Positions 42,022-50,565 of a DNA stretch of 64,000 nt are shown here, in pieces. The number at the start of each line of letters is the position of its first letter. Position 1 is the stretch's first letter. The stretch is from VBDM01 sp049802235 (lineage in GTDB: Bacteria; Pseudomonadota; Gammaproteobacteria; Burkholderiales; SG8-39): the NCBI GenBank assembly GCA_049802235.1, contig JBARMB010000051.1:1-64000 (forward strand), written 5' to 3'. Under the pieces are notes generated by a model. It worked only from the letters and a program-made list of their open reading frames with translations. It searched no databases and was not told the DNA's origin. The position numbers and the translations under genes were made by a program.

Positions 42022-43749
42022 ATGAAATCGCCTCGCGTGTCCGCGCAGGTTGTCGCCCCCCAGGCGAAGCGCCATATCGGCCAAATACTGATCTCGCAGG
42101 GAATCCTGACCGAGGATCAACTGCGCATCGCGCTGCTCGAGCAACTGAAGACGAACCAACCGGTCGGCAAGCTTCTCGTCAACCTCGGTTTCGTCTCCGA
42201 AGCAACGTTGCGCGATGCGCTGTCGGAGAAGCTCGGACTGCAGAGCGTCGATCTGACCCAGATCGTGGTCGATTCGGTGGCGCTGGAGCTCGTTCCGCGA
42301 GAGTTCGCCAAGCGCCACAATGTCTTCCCGGTGGCGCTCGACCGCGAAGCGCGCAAACTCATCCTTGCCATTGCCGACACCAACAACATCGTCGCCCAGG
42401 ACCAGGTGCGGGCGCAATTGCGGGGCGAGTTCGAGCTCGAATCGCGCCTCGCGGGCGAGACCGAGATCGCGCGCGCCATCGACCAGTACTACGGCCACGA
42501 TTTCTCGATCGACGGCATCCTGCACGAGATCGAGACCGGCGAGGTCGACTACCAGAGCCTTCAGTCTTCGGGCGACGCCTACTCGCAGCCCGTGGTGCGC
42601 CTCATCTCGGCGCTGCTCGCCGATGCGGTGGAGCGCGGCGCCTCCGACATCCACTTCGAGCCGGAGCAGAATTTCCTTCGCATCCGCTACCGCATCGACG
42701 GCGTGTTGCGCCAGATCCGCTCTCTGCACAAGACCTACTGGCCGGCGATGGCGGTGCGCACCAAGGTGATGTCGAAGATGAACATCGCCGAGACGCGCGC
42801 GCCTCAGGACGGGCGCATCTCGCTCACTCTCACCGGCCGCGCGGTGGATTTCCGCGTTTCCTCGCAGGCGACGACACACGGCGAGAACATCGTGCTGCGG
42901 ATCCTCGACCGCCAGAAAGGCATCGTGCCGCTCGACGGCCTGGGCCTCGGGCCCTCGCAGCTTGCGCTGCTGCACAAGATGATCGCGCGGCCCGAAGGCA
43001 TCATCCTGGTGACCGGACCGACCGGCAGCGGCAAGACCACGACGCTCTATTCGGTGCTCAACCACATCAACAACGACGGCCTCAACATCATGACGCTCGA
43101 GGACCCGGTCGAGTACCCGATGACGCTGATCCGCCAGACTTCGGTCAACGAAGCGGCAAAAATGGATTTCGGCAACGGCATCCGCTCGCTCATGCGCCAG
43201 GACCCGGACGTGATCCTGGTCGGCGAGGTCCGCGACGAGGACACCGCCACCATGGCGTTCCGCGCCGCCATGACCGGCCACCAGGTGTACTCGACGCTTC
43301 ACACCAACTCCGCCGTCGGCGTCGTCCCGCGCCTGCTCGACATCGGCATCGTCCCCGACATTCTCGCCGGCAACATCATCGGCGTTATCGCGCAGCGCCT
43401 CGTGAGGAAGCTCTGCAAACACTGCAAGCAGCCTTACGATGGGAACGCCACCGAATGCGGCCTGCTCGGCGTGCCGGCTGGCCGCGCGCCGTCGATTTAT
43501 CGGGCGGTGGGTTGCGACCATTGCGACTATCAGGGTTACACAGGCCGCCTGGCGATCATGGAAATCCTGAAGATGGACGGCGAGCTCGATGAGCTGGTCG
43601 CGCACCGCGCCACCGGACGCGAACTGCAGAAAGCGGCCCTCGCCAAGGGGTTTCGCACCCTCGCCGACGACGGTGCGCGCCGTGTGCTCGATGGCTCGAC
43701 CTCGCTCGATGAGTTGATCCGCGTCGTCGACCTCACTGACCGAATGTAG
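42022..43749 (+). CDS. mshE: MSHA pilus extension ATPase MshE
   Basis: A 575-residue GspE/PilB family ATPase. The N-terminal MshEN domain (about 15-150; QILISQGILTEDQLRIALLEQ-like repeat) is the type known in some members to bind cyclic di-GMP. Walker A is GPTGSGKTT, the Asp box and Walker B LVGEVRDEDTA, and a CxxC zinc module (CKHC...CDHC) lies near the C-terminus. It powers pilin polymerisation. ATG at 42022 follows the mshN stop by 10 bp. Confidence 0.92.
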   Translation: MKSPRVSAQVVAPQAKRHIGQILISQGILTEDQLRIALLEQLKTNQPVGKLLVNLGFVSEATLRDALSEKLGLQSVDLTQIVVDSVALELVPREFAKRHNVFPVALDREARKLILAIADTNNIVAQDQVRAQLRGEFELESRLAGETEIARAIDQYYGHDFSIDGILHEIETGEVDYQSLQSSGDAYSQPVVRLISALLADAVERGASDIHFEPEQNFLRIRYRIDGVLRQIRSLHKTYWPAMAVRTKVMSKMNIAETRAPQDGRISLTLTGRAVDFRVSSQATTHGENIVLRILDRQKGIVPLDGLGLGPSQLALLHKMIARPEGIILVTGPTGSGKTTTLYSVLNHINNDGLNIMTLEDPVEYPMTLIRQTSVNEAAKMDFGNGIRSLMRQDPDVILVGEVRDEDTATMAFRAAMTGHQVYSTLHTNSAVGVVPRLLDIGIVPDILAGNIIGVIAQRLVRKLCKHCKQPYDGNATECGLLGVPAGRAPSIYRAVGCDHCDYQGYTGRLAIMEILKMDGELDELVAHRATGRELQKAALAKGFRTLADDGARRVLDGSTSLDELIRVVDLTDRM

Positions 43750-43796
43750 CAGCGGCCCGCCGCAGCGCGCGCCGCCACGGGGGGCCGGAACTGATC

Positions 43797-45002
43797 ATGG
43801 CACTGTTCATCTACAAAGCTATCGACGGCCGGGGCAAGGCGATCCTGGGCCAGATCGAGGCGACGAATCTCGTCGACCTCGAGATGCGCCTGAAGCGCAT
43901 GGGCCTGGACCTGATCAAGGGCGGGCCGACCCGGCGCGGCGAGGGCCTGCTGCGCGCCGGGTCGATCAAGCGGGCCGAGCTGATCAACTTCTGCTTCCAC
44001 CTCGAGCAGCTCATCAGCGCCGGCGTGCCGCTGGTGGAAGGCCTCACCGACTTGCGCGACAGCGTCGAGAACACCCGTTTCCGCGAGGTCATCTCGGGGA
44101 TGGTCGAGAGCATCCAGGGCGGGGCAAGCCTGTCACAATCCCTCGGCGATTATTCCGTCGTGTTCAGTCCGGTGTTCGCGAGCCTCATTCGCGCCGGCGA
44201 GCAGACCGGACGCCTGCCCGATGTCCTGAAGAGCCTTGCCGACAACCTGAAGTGGGAAGATGAGCTGGCCGCGCAAACAAAGAAGCTCATCATGTACCCG
44301 GCGTTTGTGGGTTCGATCGTGGTGGTGGCGATTTTTTTCCTGATGATCTACCTCGTGCCGCAGATGGTCGGATTCATCAGAAACCTGGGCCAGCAGATCC
44401 CGCTGCAGACCCGGATTCTCATCGAGGTGTCGGCATTCTTCGTCAATTACTGGTGGGCTCTCATCATCGTGCCGATCGTACTATTCGCCGCATTGAAAAC
44501 CGCGGCCAAGGCCAATCCGCTGGTCCGCTACCAAATCGACCTCGCCAAGCTCCGCGTGCCTTTCCTCGGCGACATCCTGCGCAAGATCATCCTGTCGCGC
44601 TTCGCCAGCACTTTTGCGCTGATGTACTCCTCGGGCATCACCATCCTGGACGCCATCCGCAGCTCCGAGGAAATAGCCGGCAACCTGGTGATCCGGGAAG
44701 GACTGCGGATGGCCGGAGAGCAGATCGCCGAGGGCAAGAATGTCACCGGCGCATTTCAGGATGTCGGGCTGTTCCCGCCGCTGGTGGTGCGCATGCTGCG
44801 CGTGGGCGAGAACACCGGCGCGCTCGACACCGCGCTGCTGAATGTGTCCTATTTTTACAACCGTGAAGTGCGCGAGTCGATCGCCAGGGTCCAGATTATG
44901 ATCGAGCCCGCGCTGACGGTGATCCTCGGTACCATTCTCGGCTGGGTGATGCTGTCGGTGCTAGGGCCGATCTACGACGTCATCAGCAAGATTAAAGTGT
45001 AG
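43797..45002 (+). CDS. mshG: pilus inner-membrane platform protein MshG (GspF family)
   Basis: A 401-residue GspF/PilC family protein: two cytoplasmic GspF domains (about 65-190 and 270-390), each followed by a hydrophobic helix, with three transmembrane segments in all. HLEQLISAGVPLVEGL and SRFASTFALMYSSGITILDAI are the repeated family motif. It is the platform on which MshE acts. Starts 47 bp after mshE. Confidence 0.92.
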   Translation: MALFIYKAIDGRGKAILGQIEATNLVDLEMRLKRMGLDLIKGGPTRRGEGLLRAGSIKRAELINFCFHLEQLISAGVPLVEGLTDLRDSVENTRFREVISGMVESIQGGASLSQSLGDYSVVFSPVFASLIRAGEQTGRLPDVLKSLADNLKWEDELAAQTKKLIMYPAFVGSIVVVAIFFLMIYLVPQMVGFIRNLGQQIPLQTRILIEVSAFFVNYWWALIIVPIVLFAALKTAAKANPLVRYQIDLAKLRVPFLGDILRKIILSRFASTFALMYSSGITILDAIRSSEEIAGNLVIREGLRMAGEQIAEGKNVTGAFQDVGLFPPLVVRMLRVGENTGALDTALLNVSYFYNREVRESIARVQIMIEPALTVILGTILGWVMLSVLGPIYDVISKIKV

Positions 45003-45004
45003 CC

Positions 45005-46558
45005 ATGCCCGACAAGCGCCTGCTCTACTTCACCTCGCTACGAACCGTCGCCTATTGCTGGAGGAACGGCCGGCTCGCACGGGAAGAGGCGTTCAGCCTA
45101 GATGAGAACGGGGTCGCGGCCTTCTCCCGATACGTTGCCGCAGCGCCGGACAGCCTGTTCTACGTCCTCGCCGACGTCGTCGAGGAGGATTTTTTCCAGG
45201 AGAACATTCCCTACATCCGCGGCGCGGATCGACGCACGCTGCTGGCGCGCAAGCTCGCCCAGCGCTACCGCGACACCAGCCTGGCTCTGGCGCTATCGCT
45301 CGGGACCGAGACCGAAGACCGGCGCGAGGAACGGATCCTCTACAGCTCCTTCACCAACACGCAGCAGTTTCAGCCCTGGCTCGATGCGTTGCGATCGAGC
45401 CAGGCGCGCGTCGCCGGGGTATATTCGGTGGCGCTCACGGCGCCGCTCGTGGGCAAGAGCATCGGCTTCAGGGCGCCGCGCTACCTTCTCGTGAGCCTGC
45501 AACAGGGGGGCCTGAGGCAAAGCTTCGTCGAGAACGGTCGCATCCGTTTTTCGCGCCTCGGCCGAATCGACCTCAGCGATCCGCGTACCGTCGCGCAGGC
45601 TTGCGCCGCGGAGTCGGCCCGGATACAGCAGTACCTCACCAACATGCGGATGGTGGAGCGCGAAGCGCCGCCGCTCGACGTGATCGTGCTCGCGCCCAGC
45701 GAGTACAAGTCGCTCTATGACGCCGCCTGCGTCAATGCCGCGCAGTTGCAGTTTCACGTACTCGATCTCGATCAGGTCGGGCGCCGGACCGGACTGAAGT
45801 CGGCGCCAGAGGAAACCCTCGCAGAGGGGTTGTTCCTGCACTTGCTCGCCGTTTCCCGAGCGGGCGAGCAGTACGCCGACGACAGCCTGCGCCGCTTCTA
45901 CAACCTGTGGCGCGCACGGGTCGGCCTGATTACGGCAGGAGCCGCGGCGTTAGCGCTTTGCCTGGCGTTGTCGGGGCTGACGCTGTTCGACACCTATCAG
46001 GTCGATCAGCAGGCCGAGGCCGACCGTCAGCAGGAAGCCGCCGCGTCCCGGCAGTATGCGCGCACGAAGGCGAGCTTTCCCCCGACGCCGACCTTGACGG
46101 AAAATCTCAAGATCATAGTCAAGAACTACCTTTCGGTCCTGCGCCAGAGCGCTTCACCGAGCAACATGTTCGTCGACATCAGCCAAGCGCTCGCGAACTC
46201 GCCGCAGATCGAGTTGGAGAAGCTCGACTGGGAGATCGGTACGCCGAAGACAGCGGCTGGCGGCCGTGACGCTCCCAAGGCCCCGGACAGCACCGCGCCG
46301 GCCGCCGAGCCGCGCTACCAGGTCGCCGAGATCTCGGGACGGCTGCTCGTGCCCCAAGCCTCGGACTATCGCAACATCACCATGCTCATGGATCGGTTCG
46401 TCGAGGCGCTGCGCAGCCGGCCCGGCATGGAGGTGGTCAGCACTCGGCTGCCTTTCGACATCAACGCCGAAAAGAGCATCTCCGGAGACATCGGCGTCGA
46501 GCGCGGCGCCGAAGTGCCGCGGTTTTCGGTCGTCGTCAGCAAACGGCTCGGAACATGA
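45005..46558 (+). CDS. MshI-like assembly protein (GspL/PilM-PilN type)
   Basis: A 517-residue bitopic protein: a cytoplasmic actin-like half (about 1-300) as in PilM/GspL, one transmembrane helix at about 306-328, then a periplasmic half with coiled and ferredoxin-like character as in PilN. This equals MshI plus part of MshJ in one chain. Strong motif conservation is lacking, so the call rests on architecture and position 2 bp after mshG. Confidence 0.65.
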   Translation: MPDKRLLYFTSLRTVAYCWRNGRLAREEAFSLDENGVAAFSRYVAAAPDSLFYVLADVVEEDFFQENIPYIRGADRRTLLARKLAQRYRDTSLALALSLGTETEDRREERILYSSFTNTQQFQPWLDALRSSQARVAGVYSVALTAPLVGKSIGFRAPRYLLVSLQQGGLRQSFVENGRIRFSRLGRIDLSDPRTVAQACAAESARIQQYLTNMRMVEREAPPLDVIVLAPSEYKSLYDAACVNAAQLQFHVLDLDQVGRRTGLKSAPEETLAEGLFLHLLAVSRAGEQYADDSLRRFYNLWRARVGLITAGAAALALCLALSGLTLFDTYQVDQQAEADRQQEAAASRQYARTKASFPPTPTLTENLKIIVKNYLSVLRQSASPSNMFVDISQALANSPQIELEKLDWEIGTPKTAAGGRDAPKAPDSTAPAAEPRYQVAEISGRLLVPQASDYRNITMLMDRFVEALRSRPGMEVVSTRLPFDINAEKSISGDIGVERGAEVPRFSVVVSKRLGT

Positions 46559-47169
46559 AGATCGCGCGCGAAGATCTGAAGCGCCTGCGCCTACCGGCGA
46601 TCATCGCCGCGGCGCTGATCGTGCTGGGAGCGGCAGCGATCGTGGTCAGCGAACATTATCTGGCGTCGGCGAAGACGGCCAGCGCGGCGGCGCGCGCCCA
46701 GCGCATTGCCGCACAGGACCGGATGTCCAAAGCCTCCGAGGAGGAGCGTGAAATCCGCGCGAGCATCGTCTTTTACAAGAAGATGCAGGACCAGGGCATG
46801 ATCGGCTCGGAGAACCGTCTCGACTGGATCGAGTCGATCACCAGAATCAAGGCGAGGCGCAAGCTGTTCGAGATCAATTACCACATCGAGGCGCAGAAAC
46901 CGCTCGATTATCCCGGCGTCACTTCCAGCGGGGCAACGGTTTTCGTGGTCAGCCGGGTGAAGCTCGACATGACGCTTCTGCACGAGGAAGACCTGCTCAA
47001 CTTTCTTTCCGATCTCCAGAACGCGGGAAAATCGCTTGTCTCGGTGCGCCGCTGCAGCACTGCGCGGCTCGACCGCGGCGGCTTGACTGCCAGCCAGACG
47101 CTGCTTCCGCGACTACGCTCCGAATGCCAGATCGATCTGATCACCCTGAAGGTCGGCAAAGCCGCCTGA
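46555..47169 (+). CDS. MshJ/PilO-like assembly protein
   Basis: A 204-residue bitopic protein: short cytoplasmic start, transmembrane helix at about 14-32, an Ala-rich coiled coil (about 36-75) and a small globular domain. This matches PilO/MshJ by layout. The start overlaps the upstream gene by 4 bases, so the two products are made together, as PilN and PilO are. Confidence 0.6.
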   Translation: MKIAREDLKRLRLPAIIAAALIVLGAAAIVVSEHYLASAKTASAAARAQRIAAQDRMSKASEEEREIRASIVFYKKMQDQGMIGSENRLDWIESITRIKARRKLFEINYHIEAQKPLDYPGVTSSGATVFVVSRVKLDMTLLHEEDLLNFLSDLQNAGKSLVSVRRCSTARLDRGGLTASQTLLPRLRSECQIDLITLKVGKAA

Positions 47170-47183
47170 GCGTGGAAGACGCC

Positions 47184-47630
47184 ATGGTCCACCCGATGCA
47201 CAAACTTCGCCTCCTCTCCTGCGGCGCCAGGCTCACGCTGACGCTGATTCTCGCCGCGCCGGCGCCGGCCGGCGCCGTCGACAATCTCGGCCGACTGTTC
47301 TTCACGCCGCAGCAACGCCAGGAACTCGACCGCCGCCGCCAGGCCAACACCGGAGAAACAGCGGTCATTCAGGAAAACCTGGTCACAGTGAACGGCCACG
47401 TCTCGCGCTCTTCCGGGAAGACCACGACCTGGATCAACGGCGTGCCGCAGGAAGACAGCCTGCCGACGCGGGATGCAACGCGTGATCCGGCGCGGGTCAC
47501 GATCGGGGGCAGCGAAGGCGAAGCGAAAGTGGATCTCAAGGTCGGGCAGACGCTCGACAGGACGCGAGGCGATGTCAAGGACGGACTCGGCGGCGGGAAG
47601 ATCGTGGTGCAGCCGGGCGCCAGGCGATAG
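47184..47630 (+). CDS. small secreted pilus-assembly protein, MshK-like by position
   Basis: A 148-residue protein with an N-terminal signal (HKLRLLSCGARLTLTLILAA). The mature part has FFTPQQRQELDRRRQAN and NGHVSRSSGKTTTWINGVPQ, similar to the short periplasmic part of MshK/PilP-type proteins. GGAAGA precedes the ATG at 47184. Function inferred only from operon position. Confidence 0.55.
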   Translation: MVHPMHKLRLLSCGARLTLTLILAAPAPAGAVDNLGRLFFTPQQRQELDRRRQANTGETAVIQENLVTVNGHVSRSSGKTTTWINGVPQEDSLPTRDATRDPARVTIGGSEGEAKVDLKVGQTLDRTRGDVKDGLGGGKIVVQPGARR

Positions 47631-47638
47631 CGGCGCCG

Positions 47639-49138
47639 ATGGCGACACTCACGTCATACGGAAAGCAGCATGGCCTCGCACTGCTGATACTGCTGATCAT
47701 GTTGGTGTTAGGGGGAGTCTTTCTCGCGGTAACCGCGATGAACAAGAGCAGCGCCGCTCTTGCGCTCGCTCGCGATCAGAAAACCCAGGCTGCGCTCGAT
47801 CGCGCCAAACAGGCATTGCTTGCCTATGTGGCCACTGTAGCCGCAGAGAGTGAGATGAACTCGATCTCGCACAGCCCCAATCGAGGCGTGCCGGGCTACC
47901 TGCCGTGCCCCGACAAGGGCACATCGTTCGCCGAAGGCGACGAGGCTGGAACCTGTGACCCGGCATTGGTCAGCACCATCGGCAAGCTGCCTTGGCACTC
48001 GCTTGGTCTCGAGCCGCTCAGGGACGGCGATGGCGAATGCCTGTGGTATGCGGTGTCAGGCACCTACAAGGACAACCCGAATGGAGTCCGCATATCGAAC
48101 ATATCGAACATGATGAATTGGGACACGCCGGGATTGTTCGACGTGCTCGCCGCAGACGGCACCACCTACCTCACCGGCGGCAGTCCTTCCGCACGCGCGG
48201 TGGCGGTGATCTTCGCACCCGGTGCCGTCCTCGCCGGACAGAATCGTTCAAGCTCAGGCGGCACGCCCAACTGTGGCGGAAACTACACCGCGGCCAACTA
48301 TCTGGAAACAGCGAACAGCATCAACAACTCTGCGGTGTCCACCGTGGCAAGCGCCATCACCCAGTTCATCGCCGGCCGGGCTTCCGACACATTCAACGAC
48401 AGGCTGGTCTATATCACGCGCGACGAGCTCTGGACCGCGATCAAGAAGCGACCCGACTTCCAGGCACGGCTCAACGCACTGACGCGGAAAGTGGCGGAGT
48501 GCATTGCGCAGTACGGCACGCAAAACGGCGCCGGCATGGGCGACAAGCGGCTGCCGTGGGGCACCAATGTGTCGCTTTCCAGCTACGCAATCGATGCGCT
48601 ATACAACGACTCCTTTTCCGACATGTCCGGACGCGTGTCTTACCGCGTAAACACTTCGCGCAGCGACACGTCGAACAGCATCAGCCTGTCGCCCAGCGGC
48701 TACCCGCCGCCCAGTGTCGACGCATCTCCCTACTATCTGTTTACCACCTCTTCATACTGCCATCTGACCGGAACGCTCGGCGATCGCGACATCAACTGGT
48801 ACTCCAACTGGAAAGATCATTTGTTTTATGCTGTAGCGGACAGATTCAAACCCTCGGCTGTCCCGCCCACCCCGGCTTGCACCAGCGCCACCTGCTTAAA
48901 GATCAACAGCGGCAGTATTTATTATGCGGCAGTAGTGATGTTCGCCGGCGAACGGCTTGCCGGCCAGGTGCGCGACACCGATCCCGACCGCGCCAACATC
49001 GCTAATTATCTCGAGGGCAGCAACACGAGCTCCAACTCGAGCGGCAACAACAGCTACCAGACCGGTGCCGCTACCACCACCTTCAACGATATTCTCTACT
49101 GCATCGGGGAAAACCTTTCGGTCACGCCCTGCCCATGA
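47639..49138 (+). CDS. large pilin-like protein with duplicated globular domain
   Basis: A 499-residue protein. The N-terminal helix GLALLILLIMLVLGGVFLAV follows a prepilin-like KQHG but has no Glu at position +5, as in PilX or GspK minor pilins. The rest shows two tandem copies of one domain, about 48-260 and 265-490. Shared landmarks are LPCP/LPWG, LWYAV/LFYAV, VAVIFAPGAVLAGQ/AVVMFAGERLAGQ, NYLE twice, and TFNDRLVYI/TFNDILYCI. The next gene has a third copy. It may be a tip or adhesive subunit; function not known. Starts 8 bp after the preceding gene. Confidence 0.65.
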   Translation: MATLTSYGKQHGLALLILLIMLVLGGVFLAVTAMNKSSAALALARDQKTQAALDRAKQALLAYVATVAAESEMNSISHSPNRGVPGYLPCPDKGTSFAEGDEAGTCDPALVSTIGKLPWHSLGLEPLRDGDGECLWYAVSGTYKDNPNGVRISNISNMMNWDTPGLFDVLAADGTTYLTGGSPSARAVAVIFAPGAVLAGQNRSSSGGTPNCGGNYTAANYLETANSINNSAVSTVASAITQFIAGRASDTFNDRLVYITRDELWTAIKKRPDFQARLNALTRKVAECIAQYGTQNGAGMGDKRLPWGTNVSLSSYAIDALYNDSFSDMSGRVSYRVNTSRSDTSNSISLSPSGYPPPSVDASPYYLFTTSSYCHLTGTLGDRDINWYSNWKDHLFYAVADRFKPSAVPPTPACTSATCLKINSGSIYYAAVVMFAGERLAGQVRDTDPDRANIANYLEGSNTSSNSSGNNSYQTGAATTTFNDILYCIGENLSVTPCP

Positions 49139-49953
49139 CGCGCACCTCGCCCGGGATTCTGATTCGCCAGCACGGCTTCACCCTGGCCGAGCTGGCGATC
49201 GTGGTGATCATTGTCGGCCTGCTGCTGGGCAGTCTGATCAGCACTTATTCCACCCAGATCGAGCTGAGCAGGATCAGCGACACAAAAAGAACATTGGAAA
49301 CGGCACGCGATGCGCTGGTGGGGTTCGCTGCCGCCAATGGACGGCTGCCCTGTCCGGCGACAGCCAACCCCCCCAACGCCACTTCATCTAACGGGGTCGA
49401 GGTGCCGATCGTCGGGGGAGTTTGCAGCGTTTCCGCGGGCTCCGAAATGCAAGGCGTCGGCTTCCTGCCGGCTGCCACGCTCGGCTTGACGCCGACAGAC
49501 AATCAAGGCTACCTGGTCGACGCTTGGGGCAGTCGAATACGCTACGCTGTAACCAACGACAGCGCGAACTACACCTTCACCACGCAAGGTCAGATCCGCG
49601 TTCAGTTACTCGACAGTAATTCCGCCACGCCCGCTGCGACTTTGCTGCGGGTATGCAGCACTTCCACCGGCATGACCGGAGCGGGGAGCAGCACGGCGAC
49701 GTGTGCTGCGGGCCCGCCTACCACCGCCCTCACTAATAACGCTGTCGCGGTCATTTTTTCGGTCGGTAAGAACGGTGTCGTTGGCGGCACTGGCGGCGCC
49801 GGGGCGGACGAATCTAAGAATCTCGACAACGACCGGGTTTTTGTCAGCCACGACCCGACGCCGTCCGGCGCAGCGAACGGAGAGTTCGACGACATCGTCG
49901 TCTGGCTGTCGCCGTCCATCCTGTACAACCGCATCCTGAGCGGCGGCCTGTAG
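49135..49953 (+). CDS. prepilin-like protein (type IV pilin family)
   Basis: A 272-residue prepilin. Leader RQHG, cleavage before FTLAELAIVVIIVGLLLGSL with Glu5, the class III signal. The globular part has GRLPCP, IRYAV, AVAVIF and FDDIVVWLS, the same order as in the upstream 499-residue protein, so it is a single-copy relative. Overlaps that gene by 4 bases. Possibly a minor pilin; last of the mshM-to-pilin operon. Confidence 0.78.
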   Translation: MTRTSPGILIRQHGFTLAELAIVVIIVGLLLGSLISTYSTQIELSRISDTKRTLETARDALVGFAAANGRLPCPATANPPNATSSNGVEVPIVGGVCSVSAGSEMQGVGFLPAATLGLTPTDNQGYLVDAWGSRIRYAVTNDSANYTFTTQGQIRVQLLDSNSATPAATLLRVCSTSTGMTGAGSSTATCAAGPPTTALTNNAVAVIFSVGKNGVVGGTGGAGADESKNLDNDRVFVSHDPTPSGAANGEFDDIVVWLSPSILYNRILSGGL

Positions 49954-50046
49954 CCCGCTGACCCTGTTCGACGAAATCGTAGTCATGATTTCCTCGAACA
50001 CGCTCGTCGCCCGCATGGTGAATGCGGGCCGTCTGCCCTGAAGACC

Positions 50047-50565
50047 ATGAACAGATCTCAGGAAGTGATTTTCGTCGCGACCCTGGTCAACCTGGCGGTC
50101 ATGCTGCTGTTTCCGCCCTACGAAACCGTCGTGATGGGCCTCGGCGTGACCTCGTTCGACGCGTTTTATTTCATTCTTGCCCGTCACCACAACAAATTCA
50201 TCTACTGGAATCTGCTCTTGATTGAGATGTACTGGGTATTGATCAACGCGGCGATCGCCTGGATACTGCTGCGCCGGCGTCGACCGAGTCGGAGACTCAT
50301 GAGCCGGCGCAACGCCACGCTCGTGTTCGTGTCGGCAAATCTCGTGTTGATTCTCCTGTTCCCGCCGTTCGAGAATTACGCCTCGGTGCTCAAGCTTGCC
50401 GGCACCTACTTCGACAGCTTTTATTTTGCGTTCGGCGACAAGGGTCGGCGGCAATTTTACGTGCCGCTCCTCTATCTCGAGGTGTGGTGGCTGCTGCTCA
50501 ACGGTGCGGTACTGTGGCTGCGCTTCCGCGAGCGGCCGCCAAAGGAAAGGTCAAGCGGACGCTAG
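50047..50565 (+). CDS. four-helix membrane protein with internal duplication
   Basis: A 172-residue integral membrane protein made of two tandem halves. Each has LLFPP(Y/F)E (20-26 and 103-109), FD(A/S)FYF (37-42 and 122-127) and a helix with ExxxW/N (LLIEMYWVLIN at 57-67; LYLEVWWLLLN at 142-152). I do not recognise a family. It overlaps the convergent histidine kinase gene by 4 bases and lies after the pilin operon. Confidence 0.62.
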   Translation: MNRSQEVIFVATLVNLAVMLLFPPYETVVMGLGVTSFDAFYFILARHHNKFIYWNLLLIEMYWVLINAAIAWILLRRRRPSRRLMSRRNATLVFVSANLVLILLFPPFENYASVLKLAGTYFDSFYFAFGDKGRRQFYVPLLYLEVWWLLLNGAVLWLRFRERPPKERSSGR

